Positions 10,336 through 22,000 of a stretch of DNA of 64,000 nt are shown here, piece after piece. Made by a program: the position numbers and the translations under genes. Under the pieces are notes generated by a model. The model did not search any database. It was not told the DNA's origin and saw only the letters and a program-made list of their open reading frames with translations. The DNA is from Lampris incognitus (lineage: Eukaryota > Chordata > Actinopteri > Lampriformes > Lampridae): positions 28,613,089-28,677,088 of the forward strand of contig NC_079230.1 in assembly GCF_029633865.1 (NCBI RefSeq), written 5' to 3'. The first letter of the stretch is position 1. Each line of letters starts with the position of its first letter.

Positions 10336-10410
10336 CCCCCCAAATTCAGTACAACATACATTTTTTCTTTTTATTTATTTTAAAATTTGTACTTACTTAC
10401 ACCCCCACCC

Positions 10411-10590
10411 CCTTTTCTCCCCAAATGTATTCGGCCAATTGCCCCACTCTTCCGAGCTGTCCCGGTCGCTGCTCCACCCGCTCTGCCGATCCCGGGAGGG
10501 CTGCTACCACATGCCTCCTCCAATACATGTGGTAGTCTGGCAGGTTAAAATGGCGTCACCAGCCGTTTCTTTTCATCTGACAGTGAGGAG
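10411..10590 (-). repeat. SINE S1, truncated
   Basis: Only the 3' half is present: TTTTCTCCCCAAATGTATTC through CAGTGAGGAG. The tRNA-like head is missing. Confidence 0.75.
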
Positions 10591-10844
10591 TCCCGTAGGG
10601 AAACTAAACCCTGACAGAGGGGATGACCCGTACACTGGGACTGATTTCCATAAATTAATCCTGTGATAAAGTAAGTCTGCAAGTAAATGGTTTGCTACTC
10701 TATTAGTTCACGGTACTTTTGACATGAAGTGAAACATATTCAAGTGGGCCAGACCTTCACTAGTTCTCTGAGAAAGCACCTTTTCTGTTGACTAACAACA
10801 CATCTCCTGTGGAAGCATGATGTGGCAAGTTATTTTTTGCATGT

Positions 10845-11030
10845 GATGGGCAACATGATCCAGAAAGGGGTGGTGTGGGTGCAGGTCTTTGTCCCAACCA
10901 AGCAGTTACACACCTGAGTCTACACATCAAGGCCCTTAGCAAAGGCTATTGGTGATCAGGTGTGGAACTGCTTGGTCGGGGGCAAAAGACCTGCACCCAC
11001 AACGGCCCTTTCTGGATCATGTTGCCCATC
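10845..11030. repeat. Foldback element (imperfect palindrome)
   Basis: A left arm starting GATGGGCAACATGATCCAGA and a right arm ending TCTGGATCATGTTGCCCATC pair over about 75 bp each, around a spacer of about 35 bp. The arms share the GGTGCAGGTCTTTG / AAAGACCTGCACC core. It has no coding capacity and fits a hairpin-type MITE. Confidence 0.75.
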
Positions 11031-11345
11031 CCAGGAATGTCCTGTAGAGGGCGACACATAATAACTAAAGGTCATTTCATAGCAGCCTGTGTCCCATCTG
11101 AAGTTTTTACACGATTCATAAAAAACTTAATAATTCAGTGAGAGTTCCTAATAGCCACAGCCATACCCTGTTCAGGCTTCCAGTAGAAGTATACGTCTCG
11201 CTTGTGCACCATAAAGCAGAGTCTCTCTCTCTCACACACACACAGTTCTTTAGACTAGGCCTCGATCTTGCATGTGTTTGAATAAGGTCTTAATGTATCA
11301 TGGCTTGTGAACAGTTCATTGCATGGCAGTGTAACACGAACCGAT

Positions 11346-11723
11346 TCAAACGTAAAACTGCTGCTTGCAGCACACTTCATATGCACCACTAATCCAGTTA
11401 ACGGGACGAGAGGGAAGCGGCTGTGCGCCTGCTGAGAAATACTTGAACGTGTCAGTGGAAGTCCACAGGGAAAGACACCTCATCATCTCCTGGGCTGGGC
11501 TGGTGGATTCAGTGCCAGTTACCATGGCGCGCTTAAAATACAGCACGTAAATAACAGTCCACTCACAGTACAGGTGACCTGGTTTTACAGAACCAGGTTT
11601 TGACAGAAGGATGCGCTGAAGAACCTTGTTAGAAGAACACGTGTCGAGTACCGGCTGAAGATCCGGGGGACAAATGAGAAGCTTGCTCAGGATATAAATC
11701 ATGACTAACAGAAAATGCACCAC
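11346..11723 (-). other. Unrecognised open frame, 125 codons (no ATG start)
   Basis: An uninterrupted minus-strand frame whose first start-like codon is GTG. The opening residues are hydrophobic (HFLLVMIYILSKLL). There is no family match that I recognise and no convincing splice sites at its ends. The opposite strand is also open for 61 codons, which favours chance or repeat origin. Confidence 0.15.
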
Positions 11724-11884
11724 AAAAGTGACTAATTAAAACAGTCCTGTCCATAGCAGTGATTGGATCACACGTGTTTTGGGGGAGTGTGATATTCCCC
11801 AATTGATCCAGAAGGCTTCTTATAACATTTCCAATGCTTATTAATGAACGCTTTGTTTATGTGACTAAACGACCTATCCGGTTT

Positions 11885-12620
11885 CCGGTGTGGGAAGATG
11901 GCGGCGCCGACTCACGTGTGCAGCGGCTTCACCCGGTACAGACCACGCAGTGTCTTTGTCCATGTCTACATCTGAGTGTGTGTCGTTTGTGACGTTTTTA
12001 TTTCGATCTTAGATTTTATTTTATTTTCGTTTGATGGCTGGGAGAGCTTGGTCTGCCGTGGTCCGGTGGGCCCAAGGACCGCGGCCTTGCCTTGGAGCTG
12101 CTCCCGAAAAGGAAGCACCGAGGGCGGTCTGACGGGACGCCATAGCAGGGCAGGCTAAGCTAACTGCTAGCCCCATTGCAGACCGGCAATTATAACACCG
12201 AGGGCGGTCTGGCTGCGGCCTCGCCTGGCGTCGACTGTGTTTTTAGTGTCGTCGTGTGGGGTGCGGGGAGGTGTATCGACGGTGTCTGGCTGGGAGAGCC
12301 GGCGTTGGATCGGCTGAGGGAGCCTGGTCTGCTAGTGTCCAGTGGGCCCAGGGACCACGGCTCTGCCTGGAGCTGCATCCGAAGAGGAAGCAGCGAGGGC
12401 GGGCGGTGCGCCCTCGACAGCGGGGCAGGCTAGGCTAACTGCTAGCCCATGCAGACCAGCAGTTCCGACAGTCTTCCGTTCGCTCCCTGGACAGTGATTT
12501 TTGTATTGGACTGTGTTGCACTGAGTGGACTGTGTTGTTAACCGTTTGTGTGTTGTTGTTTTTTTCTTTGTTGTCTGTTTTTGGCGGTGTCGTTTTTGAG
12601 GCGCTTTTATCTTGTGTGTC
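11885..12620. repeat. GC-rich repeat DNA with degenerate tandem duplication
   Basis: It contains AAGATGGCGGCGCC, a YY1-type motif common in L1-like 5' UTRs. Two degenerate copies of a ~170-bp block follow (about 12,030-12,180 and 12,285-12,455) that share GGCTGGGAGAGC, GTGGGCCCA and GGCTAACTGCTAGCCC. It could be the 5' UTR of a retroelement or a decayed CpG island; no gene is supported. Confidence 0.4.
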
Positions 12621-12621
12621 G

Positions 12622-12947
12622 CTCCCGCCTCACAGCAAGAAGGTCCTGGGTTCGAGCCCCGGGGTAGTCCAACCTTGGGGGGGGGGGGGTCGTCCTCTGT
12701 GTGGATTTGCATGTTCTCCCTGTGTCTGTAGGGGTTTCCTCCGGGTTCTCCGGTTTCCTCCCACAGTCAGAAGACATGTAGGTCAGGTGAACCGGCCTTA
12801 CTAAATTGACCCTAGGTGTGTGTGTGAGGGTGTGATGGCCTGTCCAGGGTGTCTCCCTGCCTGCTGCCCAATGACTGCTGGGATAGGCTCCAGCATCCTG
12901 GCGACCCTGACAGCAGGATAAGCGGTTTGGATGATGGATGGATGTTT
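12622..12947 (+). repeat. SINE S2 with L2-like tail
   Basis: It has the tRNA-like B-box GGGTTCGAGCCCCGG, the TTTGCATGTTCTCCCTGTGT and CCTCCGGGTTCTCCGGTTTC blocks, and the tail GCTGGGATAGGCTCCAGCAT with a terminal GGATGGATG. The 5' tRNA end is short. A G homopolymer at about 12,676-12,689 interrupts it. Confidence 0.75.
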
Positions 12948-13126
12948 GATTATATATTTTTTTTTAAAGTTCCTTTAGTATAATTTTGACTGTCAATGTT
13001 ATAGCTTGGCTAAGTGTCATAAGCATGTACTCTACATGTACTTTACATGTACTCTGCATGTATGGGGGGGGGGGGGGGAGAAAGACAGGCTTAATAGAAA
13101 AATGTATACCAAACAATGAAAAGTCC

Positions 13127-13132
13127 TTTATT
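13127..13132 (-). terminator. Probable fxr2 polyA signal
   Basis: AATAAA on the minus strand (TTTATT on the plus). It is the distal candidate after a ~2.8 kb open 3' UTR. An alternative AATAAA lies near 13,955. The choice needs transcript data. Confidence 0.45.
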
Positions 13133-15915
13133 GCCATCAGAACACGAGTGAGAAAACCAGAGACAAAATTTGACAGTGAGGACTGTACAACTAGCGCGCA
13201 CACACACAAACACACACAGTCTTTCAACAGGACGTAAGGATACATGGGTGGGTGAGGGGGGGGGATACAATACTCACACGTACACAGCGAGGTATAAAGG
13301 TAAACACAAACATACGGGACAGGGCTTCATCCTTCATCTTCCTCTCGCACACATGCAACCACTGGACCAAAGATACAAATACTCAAGTGTTCTTTCACAC
13401 TCCGACTTTAAAAACAACACACAGGGTGGAGCAGAAACGCATAAACAGCAGCATCATCTGGGTCGTCTCAGCTCAACCACGCCCCCTAGTTGACCTCGTC
13501 CCGCCTCGCAAAAACCTTTGGTCATGTAGACACTCGCTTGTGAGCCACCGTATTGACCTTGTGTTTAACACTTTTGTCTGTCTCCGGACCAAACGAGGAC
13601 ACGAGTTTGCGTTTCCTCTGATGTCTCATGTCCACCAGTTTTTGTTTTTTGTTTTTTTTTAAAAAAAAAAAGACATCTTCTCAGCGGGGACCGTGTGAGT
13701 CATGTCAGAGTTTCTCTCTTTAAGGTAGAGTGTCAAAGTTGGACATTCAATGTGTACAGTAGCAGCAGTTCTAGTGAATGAAACAATGGCTTTGTCAGTC
13801 AGGTTAATTCATCGTCACCCTTCCTCATGCACGGGACAGGCGCCGCCGACTACTCTTCCACCTAAGATCATGCAAAGTTGGAAAAACATGGACTGCAAAC
13901 TCACAAGACAGAAATCAGAGCTCATTTCCAGCAGAGAGGTTGTTTTCACTTCCATTTTTTATTTAATATTTTCTACGATGTGGAAATAACACAAAAAAAA
14001 AAAAAAAAAAAAAAAAAGGTTGAGAGCGGTAACCAAAGACGACAGTAACAACATGAGCTGAGAGCCACTGAGGTTACGAGTCCTACTCCCTCTCACTCCC
14101 TTTTGTCAACCCAAACCGTCAGGTACAAAACAACCGAACCTATTTTACATTATTATTGCAGTCTGCTTCGCGCCGTGCGGGCGACCCCCCCCCCCCCGAT
14201 CTCGCGCGCCTGACGTACAACAAGAGTCCTGGTGGTGGTGGTGGTGGTGGTGGGGGCGGCTGGGGGTGAGTGTGCGTGTGTGTGTGTGTACCTGGAAGTG
14301 TGGGGCCTATGTGCATGTGAGTTTACGCGGCTCTCATCATCGCCGTCTGAAGCTGTGCAGATCCCCACGGTTTGCAGTCTCCTGGCAGCCGTCAGTCCAG
14401 AAGCGGCAACCTTAACAAAACAACAAAAAAAAAGGGGGGGGGGGGGAGGAGGGGAAGGGGGGGGGGGAAGACGACGCTCCCAGGCAGTCACCTCGTGCAC
14501 GTTTGGAAGCTGCGGTGTTTTTCTGTTTGTTTTTTTTTTCTCCCCCCCGAGACGCCGCCGCCACCTCGCCCGACACGGCGAGCGAGAGAGGAACGCTCGT
14601 TTCTCTTTGTAATTCTAAAATCTGGACTTTTGAGTTCACGGTCTGTCTGATCTCCTGTCCACACAGCTGTGGTGGGCGTGGACCCCCCCCCCCCCCGACC
14701 CTTTTGATAACAAAAACAAGAGGTAAGAGGCAAATGACGACCCCCCCCCCCCACACACCTCTCAGGCCGGTCTGAGCAAGGCCTTGCACTGTGCCCCCCC
14801 CACCCCCCACCCAGAGGGTTTGTTACTTCTTCAGTTTTGCCAAATATGTCAACTGTGCACACACACACACTCGGACCCCAACGCTGACCCCAACGCTGAC
14901 CCCAACGCTGACCCCTCTACCTTCCAACGAGGACAAGCGCCTTGAATTCCATGTTTGGCACCGGACTTCTTTCTTTCTTCCACTTCCTGGCCAGTCAGTC
15001 CTTCCTGTTTCTGTCTATCCATCTACCACAGTAATGCCTCTGCACTCGTTTTGCACACCACTCCCCAAAAAGGTGGTTTTTTTTCCCTCGGAACACAGAA
15101 AAAAGAAGGAAAAAATCAAAAAAAGAAAAAAGAAGACCTTTTTATCTCATTCGCCAAAAAAAAAAACTTAATGGAAAAACTCAAGTCTCTTTTTTTGTTT
15201 TTTTTTTGTTTTGTTTTGTTTTTTTTTTTTTTTTTTCAAATTCAAGGCACAATGTCTGTCAATCAATCATCAGACCTGACCGTACGTCTTCCTGTCTGTC
15301 TCTGTGTCTCCGCTCGCGTGCTGAGGGTACGAACAGCGCGTCACAGAAGCTATCGGACTGTCTGCCTGTCGGGGCCCCTCCCTGCAGCGTCGCACCGTCG
15401 CCTCCCCTCTCCTCTCCAGACACCGACGCCCTTTCGGAGACGGGTCCATTTTGGCCGAGAGAGTGACCGCCGAGTCCAAACCAGTGATAAACAACAACAA
15501 CAACAACAACAAAAAACTGACATAACGAAAACAAAACAAAAATAAACAACCGTTTTTGGAAAAGAAAAAAAAAAAAAACCACCAAAAAGTCTTGTCCTGT
15601 TTCTCGTGTTTCAGTATTTCTTTAAAAATCAAGTCATATCCACCAGCTCTTTTTTGGCAAGCTAGTTGTTTTTTTTCCTTTTTTAAATAAGCACTAAGTA
15701 CTGATAGATAGGATAGCATACACCATTACGTGTGTTTTTAAAGTAGATGCGTTTGTCGTTTTTTTGTACTTTTATACTCGTATGAATTCGGGTATTTTGT
15801 CAGGTACTCTTCACTCATCTGTTTAAAGATTTTAAGTTAATGCAAGCAGGGACAGAGTTTGCCATGAAGTCTTGCTCTAGACGTGGGTTAGAGATACAGG
15901 CGGGGGCCCACTTCT
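13133..15915 (-). other. fxr2: Probable fxr2 3' UTR
   Basis: No exon or transposon interrupts this stretch between the fxr2 stop codon and the AATAAA at 13,127. It is unusually rich in homopolymers: transcript-sense G-runs at about 14,186-14,198, 14,683-14,697, 14,740-14,752 and 14,794-14,812, U/A-runs at 13,993-14,018 and about 15,190-15,240, and a (CAA)n plus-strand repeat at about 15,490-15,512. A 12-bp direct repeat (ACCCCAACGCTG, about 3.5 copies) sits at 14,876-14,915. The extent is inferred. Confidence 0.5.
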
Positions 15916-16023
15916 TTACGAGACACCGTTGACCAGGGCCAGGGTCTCGCTGGCTGAGGCCATGCCGTTGCTTGGGGAACGCTTGGATGGGGTGCACTCG
16001 TTCTTGGTGCTGGTCCCGTTCTC
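15916..16023 (-). CDS. fxr2: fxr2 exon 17 (C-terminus)
   Basis: 108 nt including TAA. It encodes [20 protein letters not shown] and ends LVNGVS, the shared FXR terminus. Confidence 0.92.
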   Translation of the reverse strand, partial: ENGTSTKNECTPSKRSPSNGMASASETLALVNGVS

Positions 16024-19000
16024 CTGCAGCAGAGGACGGAGAGAGGAAACGGTTTGTTATTTGTTTTAAGTCGCAAAAAATAAATAAATAAATAACAATT
16101 TTGCTGTGTTTGCCCTGTTTGTACCTTGGGCTCGGGGCCAGCGTGGTTCTCCTTTTGGGGAAGGTTCTGTCTGCTCTGGGACTCGGCACGCGATATGTAG
16201 TCCGCCACTGTCACTGCAATGCCACACCATTGAAAAACTGTTAGCTGACAACACTTAACACTGCAAAAGTATACAGCTGGGGAAAAAAGAAAAGAAAACC
16301 CGTTCTTGCTGTCGTACTGTGCTGTACCATGTCACGACATGGTTCTGGACTACACTCCTTAGGGAGTCGTCTTAGTCGGATCAAAATTAAGCAGCACACA
16401 AGTAAAAAACGTAATATAAACCAGAGATGATCTTAATAATCCGAAAAATGATCAAATACGCGGACAAAAATCGATGCCATATTTGTGAAATCTCAGAAAG
16501 CTGCATGGAGCTCCAACATCAGCTGACGACACCAGACCAGGGTTAACACGCCCCGGCCCAGACGAGGGAAGTAGGCTGGGAGTGTTTGCTTTTTCTCATT
16601 GCATTTCATTCACACATGGAGAAAAAAGGTTTTTCCTCCAATTTACCACCTTTTTACATGACTTTAGACATGCTGATTTCACTTTTACAAGAAATGCAAT
16701 GCACACTTATTATAAATGAATATAAATGAATGTACTTTATATTTTAATTATTATCCCCCACACACACACATACACACTTTTTCTCCCCAATTGCACTTGG
16801 CCAATTACCCCACTCTTCCAAGCTGTCCCAGTCGCTGCTCCACCCCCTCTGCCAACCCGAGGAGGGCTGCAGACTACCAAATGCAGAATCACCAGCCGAT
16901 TCTTTTCGCCTGACAGTGAGGAGTTTCACCATGCAAATTCATTTCAAGAGAGGGAGGACAGTGGAACGATGAGGATGCAAGGAGTGGAGGTGATGAAGGC
17001 GTATGAGTTTGAATACTTCAGGTCAACTATCCAAAGTAACAGGAAGTGCAGGAGAGAGGTGAAGAAGAGAGTGCAGGCAGGGTGGAGAAGAGTGTCAGGA
17101 GTGATTTGTGACAGAAGGGTACCAGCAAGAGTTAAAGGGAAGGTTTACAAGATGGTTGTGAGACCAGCTATGTTGTATGGTTTGGAGACACTGATGAAAA
17201 GACAGGAGGCAGAGCTGGAGGTGGCAGAGTTGAAGACGCTAAGATTTTCATTGGGAGTGATGAAGAAGGGCAGGATTAGGAAGGAGTATATTAGAGGGAC
17301 AGTTCAGGTTGGACGGTTTAGAGACAAAGCAAGAGAGGCAAGATTGAGATGGCTTGGACATGTGTGGAGGAGAGATGCTGGGTATATTGGGAGAAGGATG
17401 CTGAATATGGAGCTACCAGGGAAGAGGAAAAGAGGACGGCCAAAGAGGAGGTTTATGGATGTGGTGAGTGAGGACATGTAGGTGGCTGGTGTGACAGAGG
17501 AAGATGCAGAGGACAGGAAGAGATGGAAACGGATCGCCATCCGTTTCCATCAAATGCCGTGGCAATCCCTAACGGCAGCAGCCGATAGTAGTAGTAGTGA
17601 GGAGTTTCATCAGGGGGAGGTAGCACGTGAGAGGATCATGCTATTCCCCCCAGTTCCCCCTCCCCCCTGAACAGGCGCCCCGACCAACCAGAGGAGGCGC
17701 TAATACAGCCACCAGGACACATACATCCGGCGTCCCACCCACAGACACGGCCAATTGTGTCTGTAGGGACGCCCGACCAAGGTAACGCGAGGATTTGAAT
17801 TGGTGACCCCCATGTTGGTAGGCAACGGAATAGACCGCTACGCCACCCAGATGCCCATATTTCAATTATTTTGTGATGGAAAAAAAACATATAAGGACAC
17901 CTTCCTTCCCAAAATACATAAGACAGAGTTGCTCAGTGTCCTTCGATCATTTTCTCCATCACGCAGTTGGACGAAAGAGCTTCCACTATGATCAGGCGGT
18001 TTTCATACAATGGTATGACAGCAACCCACAGTGAAACCAGCGAGCAATCCAAAATGAAACTAGCGGGGCCGGCTAGGGCTGCCTGTCAGTGTGACAAGTG
18101 TCTGGTAAAGAACCAATCATCTACATTTCAAAATGGCACGCAATCTCAGAGCGGAAAAACATAAGACACCAGGAAAATCATGCCACCTACCCAATCACCA
18201 AAGCTGATCTGACAGATAGGAAAAGGCCAACTTTCGACGAGAAAAGTTCACTCACCACTCTCACCTGGCTGTCTGTCACGGCTGGTTGAGCCCCCCTCTG
18301 GTCGGTTGCCACGATTGCGACGGCGGCGGCTCCTATTGCGGCGCTGCGGTCTGCCTTCCTCATCTGAGAGTTGGATGAAAGAATTTTGGTCAGGCGCTTG
18401 GATCGCTTCCACAAACTGAACATCTATTCAACATTTCACAAGTCCTTCTGGCTCCGTATTAGTTGGGTCACCGATTTAACATCAGCAAACAGTTTATATC
18501 TAACCTATAAACTGATAATGCACAAATTCTAACACTTATTTTTGATATCTAGCTAGTCATTAGGCTGCAATTCACTGAACTCAGATATTTCTGAGCTGGT
18601 CCAAGTTGGTGATCAGATGTTGGTCCAACATCCGATCTCATTGCATTCCAGTGTTTATGTTCAGGAAAACATGAAAACCCATGCAAAGGGAAGGTTACAT
18701 CTGTGTGCTGCCATGTTGCTGTGATATAAGGTCTGTTATCTCAGCAAACCCAGGCCTGAGCGATCTTGACTCAGCTTCAGACTTCTGAATCTGAATTAAG
18801 AGTTCTGACTGAAATGGGCATTGCTATGAGTTCCAACTTCAGTGGAATGCAGCACTATATCCTAACTGAGCCATTACTCCCTTACCGTCAACAGTAATTG
18901 CCATTAAAAGGTAATTTTTTTCTTTTTTTTAAACAGAAAATTATTTACTACATGACAAGAAGACAAAATGGCCACTGTCCAGCCTTTCCTGACCTAATCC

Positions 19001-22000
19001 ATTCTCATTGGGGCCAGCTTGGCTATCTGACTCTGTGGCAGCGTCAATCACGCTGGGTTCCTGGTCATTGCGGCGGCGTCTAGAGCGTCTCCGGCGGTCA
19101 CCTCCTCCCATGCCCTCACTAAGGTCTGTGTCGGCAAGCTCCCCCTCCCCTTCTAGCAGGGAATATGGGTTACTGTCAGGGTCCCTCAGCACTGAAACAA
19201 GACACAATAAAGGAGATCAAACTTTCCCATTTCTTTCTTGGGAAAAGAATAGTGATGAAGGACATGCTTTACTAGGAATTAAAACATGAGTCACAGACTA
19301 CCTGAGCTGATGGAGTTTGAAGGCCTGGAACCTGGCCCTCCACGGCCCCGGCCTGTATTAGAGCCACGGCCCCTGCCACCACGCCGGGAGCCCCTCTCAT
19401 CTCCACCTATGCCGCGTGGCCGCTGGTCTCGCTCAATAACATCCTCAGACTCAGAGGCATTGGACAACTCAGAATTCGTGCCTGGAACAAGAAAGAAATG
19501 GCATGCGATAGGGTGTGAAAGCAAGTATTTAAATAACAAAAGCATCAATAAAAACCCAAATAGGATTTTTCTTTTTTCTACACCTGATGACCATCACGTC
19601 TCTTGAACACAGTTGACACAGTCAACAGCTGACAGTTAGGAACCAGTGGATGAGCCTCTTCCCCTTCCTCACCATATCCTGAGTATTGGCTGTTGGAGGC
19701 CCTGCGTCCTCTGCCACGACCCCCATAGGTGCGAGATGTGTGGAGCGAGTTGCTGCTCTCATCTGTCAAGTAGCCCTTCTCTCGGTCAGGGCCAGGACCC
19801 CCGGTCCGACTTGGGGGGGCACGGTACCCAACCCCGATCTGCCGAAGCTGCTCATCGATCTGGAGACGCTCCAAGCGCAGCTGCTCTACTTCCTACGGCA
19901 CAGGGATTATATCAGCACAACGCCATGTGTGTAAGCAATAAAATGGTTCAGGCTTTGAACGACCAACTTCTAATTGCTCTTTGACTGAAAGGGGACACTG
20001 CAAAGTTTCCTGTAACCAGTCAAACTCACAAGGGATATCAGTTTGTAACCGAAAAAGTATCGAGGAATGCCATCCTCTCCCGTTTTTCAGCTTGGCCACG
20101 TGGGAGATGGGGGTGGGGTGGGGGGATGGCTGGTGGCGTATAAGGGCTATGCTAAAGTGCACTGAAAGCAGTTACAACGGTGGTACACGGTGGGTGAAGT
20201 GGGTGGAGATGGGGGTGGAAGGGCGTTTCACTTCAGAATGTGACAGCTGCCTCCACCAAGAACAGCTGAACCTTGAGGGAGGCAGCGTAGAGGGGGTGTG
20301 AAGGAGGTGAGCCAGGGGTAGAGGTCTGATGTTATTTTTGGATGCCGAGGGTCCAGATAGCTGGTAATCTAATTCCAGCTTCCCTCTCTCCCCCATCCCA
20401 GAGAGAGGGGACTATTAATAAAAGCAGACGGGGTAAGGGCAAAATGAGGCTCTCTCAGCAGCTTTTCACATACGCTGTTGGACGGGAGAGAGGGAGGAAG
20501 GGGGACAGGTGACCAATCTGAAATGATATGATGCAGACACCCAAACCAGACCACTCAAGGAAATAGCTGAGCCTGTCCCCTCCATGTCCATCCCACCCAA
20601 TAGGATTGCACTACTGACAGAAGTGTAGCACTACTTAATGCTCAGGTAGGCTCTACAACCACCACTAACAATGTGCTTTCAAGTGCCTCGCACCGACAAC
20701 CGTTTGAAAACATCACGTTAACAGTAGAGGACAAAAATGGTGTCAGACTGGTAAGACTTAAGATTTCAAAGTGGCGGCAACAGAGGCAAAAGTGGTGCTG
20801 TACACAAGTGGTCATAATGGAGGACAGACTGACCTGCAGGTAAGCCACATGGTACTCCAAGAGGGCCTGAGCATTGCTGATGTTCTCCTTCGTCCCCACA
20901 AACACGAAGGGAACCATGCCCTGAGGAATCAGTGAGATGAGGAGAGACTGATTAAGCAAAGAAGATCCCAATCACAAATACTGAGCCTTGCTCTTAAGGC
21001 ATCATTGAAGCACTGACATAGCAATATCACCTGTCAGAAGTACATTTCAGGGGGAAATCTGAAGTGGTGAGTTACAGATATTTGTGGAATTATTAGTTTC
21101 TTAGAGAAAATTTAACAGCTGGGTACAACAACATAACTTATACCTCCTTTCCACCAACGCTAACCTGGTTCTAGTTCTGGGCTGGTGCTAATGCCGGTTC
21201 GTAGTTGGTTCAACTTGAGAACCTTCTAAGACTGGTTTACTTTTCCATGGGCTAGAGCTGGCTGGAGAGCCATGTCATTACGTCACTGTATACGTCTCCG
21301 CTTTCCCAGCAGGGTGAGACAAAAAATATCATAACACAAATGTCCATAATAAAATTAATGGAACCTGTGATGATCTGCCTTGTTCTCCTGTGGGGTGACT
21401 GGTCTGACATTTATAAGGTTTCCTTGATTAATCTCAATATTTCTTGGGGCGAACTCTTCTGTGTTCTTCGTCATTGTGCTTTTAAGCATAGGATTTCAGA
21501 TAGTTATACTAAAAATGAGGTTTTTAAATGCAGAAAAATTAATGTGGGGTTTCAAATCCACTCTCTCAAAGTCGATCAAATAAAGTATATACTGATAAAA
21601 CCATTTGATTCCTATCAAACTTTGACTTGAAGTATCATTACTGAGTGTTAAGGGGTGCACGCATTATTCGGCAGAACTGATTGTAGCTGCTGAGTAATGC
21701 ACCCCCCTTATTGGTCTTGTTGGTGACGATTATCCTGCCCCCGGCCCCTGACATAAGCGGTTCTTTCTTCTAGCCCAGCAAAGAGTTGGTGCCACTCTGG
21801 AACCAGTTTTCCTGGCCGAGAGCTGGTTCTTTAGCTGTCGAAATGCAAAAAACTGCTTCGAGATTAGGCACAGGCTCTGAACCAGCCATTGAACTGCCTT
21901 GGTGGAAAAGGGGTATTACATATGCTATGCATGAACAGCAAGAAAATAAACCAGTGGTGGTTTAGGGGTGACAATACCGTGGCAGACCAGACAATGTCAA

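Noticed and set aside
11365-11550. 61-codon plus-strand frame with an NVS glycosylation motif as a second exon of the signal-peptide gene
   Set aside because: The frame that follows from the phase-1 donor at 6,081 meets a TGA within 22 codons; the other frame does not match the phase. No support.
14153-14868. Several overlapping open frames of 90-130 codons
   Set aside because: They are produced by G/C and GGT simple repeats in the probable fxr2 3' UTR and have poly-Gly/Pro low complexity on both strands.
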